Positions 7,623 to 16,319 of a stretch of 16,550 nt of DNA are shown one piece after another. The stretch comes from Anaerolineaceae bacterium. GTDB taxonomy: Bacteria > Chloroflexota > Anaerolineae > JAAYZQ01. The notes under the pieces are model-generated. The model did not search any database. It was not told where the DNA came from and was given only the letters and a program-made list of their open reading frames with translations. The DNA is taken from contig JAAYZQ010000480.1 in assembly GCA_012514775.1 (NCBI GenBank), positions 1 to 16,550 of the forward strand, read 5' to 3'. Made by a program: the position numbers and the translations under genes. How positions within the stretch are numbered: the first letter of the stretch is position 1; the number at the start of each line of letters is the position of its first letter.

Positions 7623-7723
7623 GAGCCGGCATCGGATACCGGAGAAATCGCACTATGCGCCCCGCCCAGAATGGGGCCGGGCTCAAAGAAGTGCTCTATC
7701 AATGAAGAGTGAGGGTAGATAAC

Positions 7724-8740
7724 ATGCCAATGCTAGAAGTCAACGGGCTAAAGACCCAGTTCTTTACCCAGGACGGCGTGGTAAAGGCGGTGGATGGCGT
7801 CTCGTTCTACGTTAACGAGGGCGAGACCCTGGGCATCGTCGGCGAGAGCGGCTGCGGCAAGAGCGTCAGCGTGCTCTCGGTGATGCGCCTGATCCCGCAA
7901 CCGCCGGGCAAGATCGTAGACGGAGAGGTCCTCTTTGACGGTCAAGACCTCGTCAAGCTGAGCGACGACGACATCCGCCGCGTTCGCGGCAACAAGATCG
8001 CCATGATCTTCCAGGACCCCATGACCTCCCTGAACCCTGTGCTGACCATCGGCCGCCAGATCCAGGAGGCCCTGGAGCTGCACATGGGCATGAACAAGGA
8101 CGAATCTCGCAAGCGCGCGGCCGAGCTGCTGGAGATGGTCGGCATCCCCGAGGCCGATACGCGCCTTGACGATTACCCGCATCAGTTCTCGGGTGGCATG
8201 CGGCAGAGGGCCATGATCGCCATGAGCCTGGCCTGCAACCCGCGCCTCCTCATCGCCGACGAGCCAACCACCGCCCTGGACGTTACCATCCAGGCCCAGA
8301 TCGTGGAGCTGGTCAAGCGCCTGCGCGACGAGATCGGCATGGCCATCATCTGGATCACCCACGATCTGGGTGTGGTCGCCGGCCTCGCCGACCGCATGAT
8401 GGTCATGTACGCCGGTCACGTGGTGGAAGAGGCACCGGTCAAGGAAGTGTACGCTGATCCGCGGCACCCCTACACCCTGGGGCTTCTGGGGTCCCTGCCG
8501 CGGCTGGACGAACTCCGGGAGGATCGCCTGACCTCCATCGAGGGTCTGCCGCCCGACCTCATCGCCTTGCCGCCGGGCTGCCCCTTCGAGCCCCGCTGCG
8601 TCTATGCCATCGACAAGTGCCGGGAGGTGCGGCCGCAGTTGGAGCCGGTGGGACCCAGGCACCGCATTGCCTGCTGGGTGGACGTGACGCAAAGCAAGCC
8701 CCATCCAAAAGTAGTCGAGGAAGGACCGGTGGAAGCATGA
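7724..8740 (+). CDS. ABC importer ATPase, DppD/OppD-like
   Basis: A cytoplasmic ATPase that powers the first importer together with the next gene product. The product has 338 residues from the ATG at 7724, chosen because GAGGG (7711-7715) sits eight bases upstream; a GTG at 7709 and an ATG at 7730 are also in frame but worse placed. Seen: Walker A GESGCGKS (40-47), Q-loop [10 protein letters not shown] with Gln97, signature FSGGMRQR (155-162), Walker B LLIADEP (175-181) and H-loop His213. The C-terminal oligopeptide-transporter domain has four conserved cysteines (C286, C292, C299, C317; spacing x5, x6, x17), the pattern proposed to bind an iron-sulfur cluster in this ATPase family. The stop overlaps the next start (ATGA), implying translational coupling. 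Confidence 0.95.
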   Translation: MPMLEVNGLKTQFFTQDGVVKAVDGVSFYVNEGETLGIVGESGCGKSVSVLSVMRLIPQPPGKIVDGEVLFDGQDLVKLSDDDIRRVRGNKIAMIFQDPMTSLNPVLTIGRQIQEALELHMGMNKDESRKRAAELLEMVGIPEADTRLDDYPHQFSGGMRQRAMIAMSLACNPRLLIADEPTTALDVTIQAQIVELVKRLRDEIGMAIIWITHDLGVVAGLADRMMVMYAGHVVEEAPVKEVYADPRHPYTLGLLGSLPRLDELREDRLTSIEGLPPDLIALPPGCPFEPRCVYAIDKCREVRPQLEPVGPRHRIACWVDVTQSKPHPKVVEEGPVEA

Positions 8741-9735
8741 CCGACAACGGGAACAAGACCAACAACGGTGTTCTGGTTTCGATCCGCAATCTGAAGATGC
8801 ACTTCCCCATCACCCAGGGGATCGTCGTGCAGCGCAAGATCGGGGCCATCAAGGCCGTCGATGGCCTCAACTTTGATATCGTGCGTGGAGAGACGCTCGG
8901 CCTGGTGGGCGAATCGGGGTGTGGCAAGTCCACGACCGACCGCGCCATCCTGCAGCTCTACCGGCCCACGGCCGGCGAGGTGCACTTTGGGGGCGAGGAT
9001 CTGACGGTCGTCAAGGGCGAGAAGCTGCGCCGCATGCGCCGCCGAATGCAGATGATCTTCCAGGACCCCTATGCCTCCCTCAACCCGCGCATGACCGTGG
9101 GAGACATCATCGGCGAGCCGCTGACGGTGCACAACATCGCGAAAGGCAAAGATCGGCGGGAGCGGGTGCAAGAGCTCCTGAGGGTGGTGGGCCTCAACCC
9201 CTACTTTGTCAACCGCTATCCCCACGAGTTCTCGGGCGGGCAGCGGCAGCGCATCGGCGTGGCCCGTGCCCTGGCCGTGCAGCCCGAGTTCATCGTCTGC
9301 GATGAGCCCATCTCCGCCCTGGACGTCTCGATCCAGGCGCAGATCATCAACCTCCTGGAAGATCTCCAGGAAGAGTTCGATCTCACCTATCTGTTTATCG
9401 CCCACGACCTGTCGGTGGTGCGCCACATCTCGGACCGGATCGCCGTGATGTACCTGGGCAAGATCGTCGAGCTGACGGACCGCAAGGAGTTGTACGACAA
9501 CCCGCTGCACCCCTACACCCAGGCCCTGCTCTCGGCGGTGCCCATCCCCGACCCTGTGGTCGAGGAAAAGCGACGGCGCATCATCCTGGAGGGCGACGTG
9601 CCCAGCCCGGCCAGCCCACCGGTTGGCTGCAACTTTAACACGCGCTGCCCGGTGGCCATGGACGTTTGCTACGAAAAGGAGCCGGACTTTGTCGACGTTG
9701 GCGGCGGGCACTGGGTTGCCTGCTACCGCGCCTGA
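8737..9735 (+). CDS. ABC importer ATPase, DppF/OppF-like
   Basis: The partner ATPase of the first importer, 332 residues. Seen: Walker [10 protein letters not shown] (58-66), Q-loop [12 protein letters not shown] with Gln109, signature FSGGQRQR (165-172), Walker B with Asp189-Glu190, and H-loop His223. The C-terminal cysteines are C298, C304, C311 and C329 with the same x5/x6/x17 spacing as the upstream ATPase. The ATG at 8737 overlaps the previous TGA by sharing the bases ATGA; the frame is open further upstream, but that stretch overlaps the conserved end of the preceding gene. Asp67 replaces the more common Gly shortly after Walker A, outside the nucleotide-contact residues. This is the last gene of the operon, and an intrinsic terminator begins 13 bp after its stop. 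Confidence 0.95.
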   Translation: MTDNGNKTNNGVLVSIRNLKMHFPITQGIVVQRKIGAIKAVDGLNFDIVRGETLGLVGESGCGKSTTDRAILQLYRPTAGEVHFGGEDLTVVKGEKLRRMRRRMQMIFQDPYASLNPRMTVGDIIGEPLTVHNIAKGKDRRERVQELLRVVGLNPYFVNRYPHEFSGGQRQRIGVARALAVQPEFIVCDEPISALDVSIQAQIINLLEDLQEEFDLTYLFIAHDLSVVRHISDRIAVMYLGKIVELTDRKELYDNPLHPYTQALLSAVPIPDPVVEEKRRRIILEGDVPSPASPPVGCNFNTRCPVAMDVCYEKEPDFVDVGGGHWVACYRA

Positions 9736-9747
9736 ACGAGCTTTGAA

Positions 9748-9811
9748 ACCCGGCGGGGGACGGCCCGGGGGCAGACCGCTCTGCCCCCGGTCGTCCTGGC
9801 CGGGTCTTTTT
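9748..9811 (+). terminator. Rho-independent terminator of the first importer operon
   Basis: A long interrupted hairpin: ACCCGGC (9748-9754) pairs with GCCGGGT (9799-9805), GGACG with CGTCC inside it, and a perfect 11-bp inner stem CCGGGGGCAGA/TCTGCCCCCGG is closed by the loop CCGC. The stem is followed at once by C and five T (9807-9811). Position and orientation fit the end of the dpp-type operon on the + strand. Confidence 0.9.
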
Positions 9812-9941
9812 GGTTGGAGCCGGACCCGCCCCGCGGGCTCGAGCAGGCCCGTGCTTGAGCCCCGGAGCGCGTTCCAGACCGCGCCGCAGACGAAAGGCCT
9901 GGCATCCTGTATGCAGCAAACTGGCGAATTCTCGTCGCGGT

Positions 9942-9970
9942 TTGACTTGACGGTCTGTCTGTGGTATGAT
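9942..9970 (+). promoter_or_regulatory. Sigma70-type promoter of the second importer operon
   Basis: A -35 box TTGACT (9942-9947) and a -10 box TATGAT (9965-9970) are spaced by 17 bp, with TGG before the -10 as in the promoter at 2170; the two share the octamer TGTGGTAT. The predicted start near 9977 leaves a leader of about 160 nt. Between the terminator and this promoter (9812-9941) I see nothing gene-like. Confidence 0.72.
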
Positions 9971-9976
9971 GGTGTT

Positions 9977-10137
9977 GCTTCGTTCACAATTCTGGACCCC
10001 ACCGGTAGGCAGTCGTATTGCCTAGAGTGGCACACCTGAGGGGAGGTGGTCTGGCGGGAAACATCTTGCGAGCAGGCACCCCGCTCCTGGGCACGTGTTG
10101 GATCTGTCAGTCCAAGTATAGAATAGGGAGGAGACAA
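9977..10137 (+). other. Untranslated leader of the second importer operon
   Basis: This is the inferred 5' leader. It contains a perfect 6-bp hairpin (TAGGCA 10006-10011 with TGCCTA 10019-10024), a Shine-Dalgarno-like GGGGAGGTG with no fitting start codon, and the decamer TGCGAGCAGG (10067-10076) that also occurs at 3193-3202 in the leader of the first operon. No recognised riboswitch class is seen. The frame of the binding protein is open through part of this leader, but the true start is at 10138. Confidence 0.4.
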
Positions 10138-12777
10138 ATGTTTAACCGCAAGTTGGCGATCCTGGTCGTCATTCTGATGGTCGCCCCCATCGTCCTTGCC
10201 GCCTGCGGCCCGACGCCCGAACCCCAGGTCGTGGTCGAAACGGTGGTAGTCGAGCAGACCCGTGTTGTGGAGGTCGAGGGTACGCCCCAGACCATTGTCG
10301 AGACGGTTGAGGTAGAGGTGACAGCGCCGCCGCAACCGACGGCCGAGGCAGAACCGACTGCCGAACCGGAGCCAGTAGCGTCCGAGCGCATGGGCGCCTG
10401 GGTTGACCGGATCATCATGGTCGAGGAAGAGTCCCAGGAAGCGGCCGCGACCCGGCTTCAGTCCGGCGATATCGACGTTTTCGCCTTTTCCGCCGATGAC
10501 CCCCAAGTCTTTGAGACGGTCCGCGGCGACGAGAACCTGGCCTACACGACGAACTTTGGGTCCTACAACGAGATGACCCTCAACCCCGTGGGGCCCGAGT
10601 TTACCGACGGCCGCCTGAACCCCTTCAGCAACCCGAAGATCCGCGAGGCGCTGAACTGGCTAATCGACCGGGACTATATCGTCCAGGAAATTTCCGGTGG
10701 CCTGGGCATTGCCAAGATCCTGCCGATCAACAGCAACTTCCCCGACGCTGCTCGCTACATCGCCAAGATGCGCGAGCTGCAGGCCAAGTACGCCTATGAC
10801 CCCGAGATGGCCGCGGAGGTCATCACGGCCGAGATGGAGGGCATGGGCGCGGAACTGGTCAACGACGTGTGGCAGTACAACGGCCAGCCGGTTGTCCTCA
10901 TCATGCTCATCCGCACCGAGGACTCCCGGATGCAGATCGGCGATTACGTGTCGAACCAACTTGAGACGGTCGGCTTTACCATCGACCGCCAATACCGGAC
11001 CAGCGCCGAGGCCTCTCCCATCTGGGTCGGGTCTAACCCCGCTGATGGTCAGTGGCACATCTACACTGCCGGCTGGATCACCCAGATCATCGACCGCGAC
11101 GCCTCCGAGGACTTTGCCTTCTTCTACCTGCCCTACGACTATCCCATCCCGCTGCACCAGGCCTACACGCCTTCGCCCGAGTTCGACGAGGTTGGCCTCG
11201 CCCTGCGCAACACCCAATTCAGCTCGATGGAAGAGCGCGATGAGCTGTTCGAGCGGGCCATGGAGCTGGCCCTCGAAGACTCGGTGCGCGTCTGGCTCAT
11301 CGATCAGACCAGCTTTACCCCCTACCGGAGTGACCTGAACGTCACGGGTGACCTGGCCGGCGGCATGTCCGGTGGTTACCAGTGGCCCTGGACCCTGCGC
11401 TACGAGGGCCAGGAGGGCGGCACGGTGCGCATTGCGCAGCCCCTCATCCTCATCGACCCCTGGAACCCCGTCGCCGGCAGCAACTGGGTCTATGACGGCA
11501 TGCCCCAGCGCGCCACCGAAGACCAGGGCTTCATGTTCGATCCCTTCACGGGGCTGGTGTGGCCACACCGCGTCGAGCGGGCCGAGGTCGTCGTGCAGGA
11601 AGGTCTGCCCGTTATCTCCCAGCTCGATTGGGTTGAGCTCAGCTTCGAGCCCGAGATCGCCGTCCCCGACGACGCCTGGGTGGACTGGGACGCGACCAAC
11701 CAGCAGTGGATCACCGCCGGCGAGTTCTACACCGAGCCGGCGACGGCTCTGACCAAGTCCACGGTCTACTATCCCGAGGACCTGTACGACACGGTCAAGT
11801 GGCACGATGGCAGCCCCATCTCGGCCGCCGACTTTGTCATGCCCATGCTCCTGCTGTACGATGCGGCCAAGCCCGAGAGCCCCATCTATGACGAAGCCGC
11901 CGCCTCCAACCTGGTGGCCTGGATGGGCCACTTCAAGGGCGTGCGCATCGTGTCGACCGACCCGCTGGTCATCGAGACCTACGACGACCTGTGGACCATC
12001 GATGCCGAGCTGATCCCCACCTCCTGGTACCCGGCGGACCTCAACAACGGTCTGGTCTACGGCACCGGTGGCTGGCACAACCTGGGCGTGGGCATCCTGG
12101 CCGAGACCGCCGGCGAGCTGGCCTTCTCCGCCGACAAGGCCGACGCCAACGAGGTCGAGTGGATGAGCTATGTCAGTGGGCCCAGCCTCGCGATCCTCAA
12201 GGCCCACCTGGATCAGTCCGCGGCCGACGGCTACATCCCGTACGAGTCGGTCCTGAGCGAGTTTGTGACCGACGAAGAGGTTGCCACCCGCTGGTCGAAC
12301 CTCCAGGACTGGTATGCCATCCAGGGTCACTTCTGGCTCGGCACCGGGCCCTTCTATCTGGACAAGGTCTTCCCGGTCGAGGGCACCCTGACCCTGGAGC
12401 GCTTCGAGGACTATCCGGATCCGGCCAACCGCTGGGAGCGCTTTGCCGAGCCCAAGATCGGCGTGGTCGAGCTGGATGGCCCCGGCCAGGTGACCATCGG
12501 CGAGGAAGTCGTCTACGACGCCTACGTCGAGTTCGAAGGCGAGCCCTACCCGCAGGACGAGATCAGCCGCGTTGCCTGGCTGCTCTTTGACGCCACGAAC
12601 ACGCTGGTCGCCACCGGCGACGCAGAGGCCGTGGCCGACGGGCAGTACCAGGTCGTCCTGCCCGCGGACGTCACCGGAGACCTGCAGGCCGGCTCCAACC
12701 GGCTGGAGGTTGCCGTGTCGTCGAGCGTGGTGAGCATTCCGTTCTTCACCGCGCTTGACTTTGTGACTGTGCAGTAA
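10138..12777 (+). CDS. Family-5 substrate-binding lipoprotein with permuted domain order
   Basis: The receptor lipoprotein of the second importer, 879 residues, far longer than typical family-5 receptors. Seen: lipobox Leu-Ala-Ala-Cys (Cys23), GPTPEP, then a Val/Glu tether and Pro/Glu linker (30-84). The body begins with what is normally the middle of the fold: WVDRIIMVEEESQEAAATRL then QSGDIDVF (88-115) and LNPFSNPKIREALNWLIDRD (160-179), through WLIDQTSFTPYRSDL (386-400). The normal N-terminal half follows: GGTVRIAQPLILIDPWNP (427-444), VKWHDGSPISAADFVM (553-568) and GTGPFYLDKV (735-744). A beta-rich tail of about 109 residues (771-879) looks Ig-like and ends the protein. The ATG at 10138 follows GGGAGGAGA (10126-10134). 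The order reads as a circular permutation of the receptor fold, or a fusion of two trimmed copies. The ligand is unknown. Confidence 0.88.
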   Translation: MFNRKLAILVVILMVAPIVLAACGPTPEPQVVVETVVVEQTRVVEVEGTPQTIVETVEVEVTAPPQPTAEAEPTAEPEPVASERMGAWVDRIIMVEEESQEAAATRLQSGDIDVFAFSADDPQVFETVRGDENLAYTTNFGSYNEMTLNPVGPEFTDGRLNPFSNPKIREALNWLIDRDYIVQEISGGLGIAKILPINSNFPDAARYIAKMRELQAKYAYDPEMAAEVITAEMEGMGAELVNDVWQYNGQPVVLIMLIRTEDSRMQIGDYVSNQLETVGFTIDRQYRTSAEASPIWVGSNPADGQWHIYTAGWITQIIDRDASEDFAFFYLPYDYPIPLHQAYTPSPEFDEVGLALRNTQFSSMEERDELFERAMELALEDSVRVWLIDQTSFTPYRSDLNVTGDLAGGMSGGYQWPWTLRYEGQEGGTVRIAQPLILIDPWNPVAGSNWVYDGMPQRATEDQGFMFDPFTGLVWPHRVERAEVVVQEGLPVISQLDWVELSFEPEIAVPDDAWVDWDATNQQWITAGEFYTEPATALTKSTVYYPEDLYDTVKWHDGSPISAADFVMPMLLLYDAAKPESPIYDEAAASNLVAWMGHFKGVRIVSTDPLVIETYDDLWTIDAELIPTSWYPADLNNGLVYGTGGWHNLGVGILAETAGELAFSADKADANEVEWMSYVSGPSLAILKAHLDQSAADGYIPYESVLSEFVTDEEVATRWSNLQDWYAIQGHFWLGTGPFYLDKVFPVEGTLTLERFEDYPDPANRWERFAEPKIGVVELDGPGQVTIGEEVVYDAYVEFEGEPYPQDEISRVAWLLFDATNTLVATGDAEAVADGQYQVVLPADVTGDLQAGSNRLEVAVSSSVVSIPFFTALDFVTVQ

Positions 12778-12792
12778 CCCCATGTTGGGGAT

Positions 12793-12831
12793 GGCCCGGT
12801 AGGGGTGGGGATCCCTCGCCCCTACCGGGCC
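12793..12831 (+). other. 13-bp intercistronic stem-loop, second importer operon
   Basis: A perfect 13-bp stem (12793-12805 with 12819-12831, GGCCCGGTAGGGG and its complement) with a 13-nt loop sits 15 nt after the binding-protein stop. A small hairpin CCCCA/TGGGG precedes it. The following bases, TAAATTGTC, are not a T-tract. Its position matches the stem-loop at 5410-5442 in the first operon, suggesting the same role in giving more receptor than permease. Confidence 0.75.
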
Positions 12832-12859
12832 TAAATTGTCTAGTGGGAAGTAAACGACC

Positions 12860-13999
12860 ATGACAGAAGATGCCTTCGCTCCACCAGCGCTTAGCCCGGC
12901 AGTTGCCGAGGAAAAGACGCCGAGTACATTCTCTCGCGTGGCCAAGTACACCGGCGTCCGGCTGGTGGGGTTGTTTTTCACGGTCATCATCGGCGTCTAT
13001 CTCACCATCCTCATCGCCAACATGGGCGGTTACGTGGACGACATCCGGCGGGGCGAGATCCGCGAGTCGGTCGCTCTCTCGATTCGCGCCGATCCTGCCC
13101 TGCAAAACCTGGAGGCGCAGCAGCGCACCGAGTACATGGCGGCCCAGATCGCACTCCAGGAAAAGCGACTGGGGTTGGATAGACCTTTTGTCTTGCGCAG
13201 CTTTGCCTATCTGGGCGACGCCCTCACCCTGAACCTGGGCCGCGCCGAGCGCATGACCAGCGACAGCGGGTCCAGGCAGGTGCGCCTGATCATTCTTGAA
13301 CGACTGCCGCCAACCCTGGTTCTTTTTGCCACGGAGAACTTTATCCTGTTTTTCCTGAGCGTTATTCTCGCTCTGGCTCTTTCGCGCAAGTACGGCAGTG
13401 TCTTTGACCGACTGGTCGTGGCCTTGACACCCACTTCTTCGGCCCCGGGCTGGTTTTACGGCATCTTCTTGATCCTCATCTTTGCCGGTATCCTGGGCCT
13501 GTTACCCTTTGGCGGGATGGTCAAAGCGCCGCCGCCCACCGACAAGCTCGAGTACGCCCTCAGCCTTCTCCGGCACATGATCCTGCCCCTTTCGGCGCTG
13601 CTCATCAGCTCGATCTTTTTGACCGTTTACAACTGGCGAACCTTCTTTCTCATTTACTCCAGCGAGGACTATGTCGAAATGGCGCAGGCCAAGGGCCTGT
13701 CGGAGCGCGAGATCGAGCGCCGCTACGTCCTGCGCCCCACGCTGCCGACCATCATCACCTCCTTTGCCCTGAGCCTCATTGCCCTGTGGACCGGGGCCAT
13801 CATCCTCGAAACAGTGTTCAACTGGCCGGGCATTGGCCGGCAGATCTTTCGCGCCATTGGCCTGTATGACACGCCGGTGATCGTCGGGTCGACGGTGATC
13901 TATGCCTACCTGCTGGCCATCACCCTCTTCTTGCTGGATATTATCTATGCCCTGGTCGATCCTCGCGTGCGCATTGGAGAAGGGAGCAGAAGGGCATGA
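12860..13999 (+). CDS. ABC importer permease, DppB/OppB-like (second operon)
   Basis: The first pore subunit of the second importer, 379 residues. A polar cytoplasmic N-terminus of about 30 residues precedes TM1 (31-54). A long extracytoplasmic segment follows (55-140), ending with LGDALTLNLGRAERM, the counterpart of the GDLGxS region. Five more membrane segments are at about 148-174, 197-217, 240-262, 296-318 and 340-365. The EAA loop DYVEMAQAKGLSEREIERRY (270-289) and ETVFNWPGIG identify a DppB-type subunit, and the DPRVRIG ending is typical. The extra N-terminal tail distinguishes it from the first operon's version. The ATG at 12860 has GGGAAG (12845-12850) nine bases upstream. Its stop overlaps the next start as ATGA. 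Confidence 0.93.
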   Translation: MTEDAFAPPALSPAVAEEKTPSTFSRVAKYTGVRLVGLFFTVIIGVYLTILIANMGGYVDDIRRGEIRESVALSIRADPALQNLEAQQRTEYMAAQIALQEKRLGLDRPFVLRSFAYLGDALTLNLGRAERMTSDSGSRQVRLIILERLPPTLVLFATENFILFFLSVILALALSRKYGSVFDRLVVALTPTSSAPGWFYGIFLILIFAGILGLLPFGGMVKAPPPTDKLEYALSLLRHMILPLSALLISSIFLTVYNWRTFFLIYSSEDYVEMAQAKGLSEREIERRYVLRPTLPTIITSFALSLIALWTGAIILETVFNWPGIGRQIFRAIGLYDTPVIVGSTVIYAYLLAITLFLLDIIYALVDPRVRIGEGSRRA

Positions 14000-15339
14000 A
14001 AGGCTTGATGGGTTCCTTTCGCGAGATTGCCCGCTATCCGTCCGCCATCCTGGGGTTGATCATCATCCTACTTCTGATCGTCGTCGCCATCTATGCCGTG
14101 GTCTCGATCCCCTATTCGGAAGCTGTGAGGCTGTGGCGCGGGGGGGAAGACGTCTGGTACAACACGCCCCGCCTGGCGATGCCCGCGTGGTCCAACGTTT
14201 TCCGGCGTGACCGCCTGCCCGAGACGATCATCATCGACAGCAGAGACAAAGACACGCCCAAGACAACCGAGCCCGCCGGAGAGGGAATGACCCGCATTGT
14301 CATGTCCTTCCCCTTCGAGTACACGTCGCGGGCTTTTCCCGACGAAGTGGCGGTCTATTTCAAGTCCACCTTTCAGGAAAAGGTTCCCTACGTTTCGCTC
14401 GCGTGGCTGACGCCCGACGGTCGCGAGCTGAGGGTGGCCGACTTTTCCATCAACCGGAACTTTTCCTATCGAGCGGGCCAGGATACCAGGCTGGAGCGCC
14501 GCCTGGGCAGGGTGCCTCCCCGCCAGGGGCTCTTTGCCGCTCCCGATTCGGATCCGCCCGTGGCGCTGCCGGGCAGGTACGAGTTGGTGATCGATGCCCT
14601 CGTCTTTGAGCCCGAGTCCAACGTGGACGCCGAGCTGGTCGTCTTTGGCAAGGTCTTTGGCCTGGCGGGAACCGACCACCTGCGGCGCGACCTCATGGTT
14701 CCCCTGCTGTGGGGCACGCCGGTAGCCCTCTCGTTCGGCCTGCTGGCCGCCGTGGGGACCACCGTGACAACCATGATCATCGCCGGCATTGGAACCTGGT
14801 TCGGCGGCTGGGTGGATGCCCTCGTCCAGCGCATCACCCAGGTCAACCTCATCCTGCCCTTCTTGCCCATCCTGATCATGATCGGCACCTTCTATTCCAA
14901 GAGCCTGTGGACCATGCTGGGCGTGACCATTCTCTTGAGTATCTTCGGTGGGTCCATTTTGACCTATCGCGCCGTGTTCATCCAGGTGAAAGAGTCGCCC
15001 TACATCGAGGCGGCGCGGGCCTATGGCGCCAGCAATGCCCGCGTCATCTTTGGCTACCTCATCCCGCGCATGATCCCGCTGCTCATCCCGCAACTGGTGG
15101 TGCTGGTGCCGACCTACGTGTTTCTCGAGGCTTCCCTGGCCGTCTTGGGCCTGGGCGATCCCACGCTCCCAACCTGGGGCAAGGTGATCAATGACGCGTA
15201 CTCGAACGGCGCGTTGTACCAGGGCCAGTACTATTGGGTGCTGGAACCGGCCGTCCTGTTGATGATCACAGGCCTGGCCTTTGCCCTGGTGGGCTTTTCC
15301 CTGGACCGCGTCTTTAACCCCAGATTGAGAGGACTGTGA
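13996..15339 (+). CDS. ABC importer permease, DppC/OppC-like, with large extracytoplasmic insertion
   Basis: The second pore subunit of the second importer, 447 residues compared with about 300-325 for usual DppC. TM1 is at about 16-37. A soluble segment of about 180 residues (40-222), rich in beta-prone stretches such as RIVMSFPFEYTSRAF and RYELVIDALVF, then precedes GTDHLRRDLMVPLLWGTP (225-242), the usual start of the transport domain. Further membrane segments lie at about 244-266, 283-299, 303-325, 353-378 and 415-437. The EAA loop is SPYIEAARAYGASNARVIFG (334-353) with IPRMIPLLI after it, then LGLGDPTLPTWG and an NPRLRGL ending. The ATG at 13996 follows AGGGAG (13981-13986) and overlaps the previous stop. 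The insertion should face outside and could contact the unusual receptor of this operon. Confidence 0.92.
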   Translation: MKGLMGSFREIARYPSAILGLIIILLLIVVAIYAVVSIPYSEAVRLWRGGEDVWYNTPRLAMPAWSNVFRRDRLPETIIIDSRDKDTPKTTEPAGEGMTRIVMSFPFEYTSRAFPDEVAVYFKSTFQEKVPYVSLAWLTPDGRELRVADFSINRNFSYRAGQDTRLERRLGRVPPRQGLFAAPDSDPPVALPGRYELVIDALVFEPESNVDAELVVFGKVFGLAGTDHLRRDLMVPLLWGTPVALSFGLLAAVGTTVTTMIIAGIGTWFGGWVDALVQRITQVNLILPFLPILIMIGTFYSKSLWTMLGVTILLSIFGGSILTYRAVFIQVKESPYIEAARAYGASNARVIFGYLIPRMIPLLIPQLVVLVPTYVFLEASLAVLGLGDPTLPTWGKVINDAYSNGALYQGQYYWVLEPAVLLMITGLAFALVGFSLDRVFNPRLRGL

Positions 15340-15344
15340 CGCCG

Positions 15345-16289
<945 letters not shown>

Positions 16290-16319
16290 TGGCTGTACGC
16301 GCAGAGCTAGGAGCAGGAC

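Noticed and set aside
7655..7705. A 16-codon reading frame (ATG to TGA) between the DppC-like and DppD-like genes, with GGAG upstream
   Set aside because: It could be a leader peptide or translational bridge, but it is too short to judge without homologs and shows no regulatory codon run.
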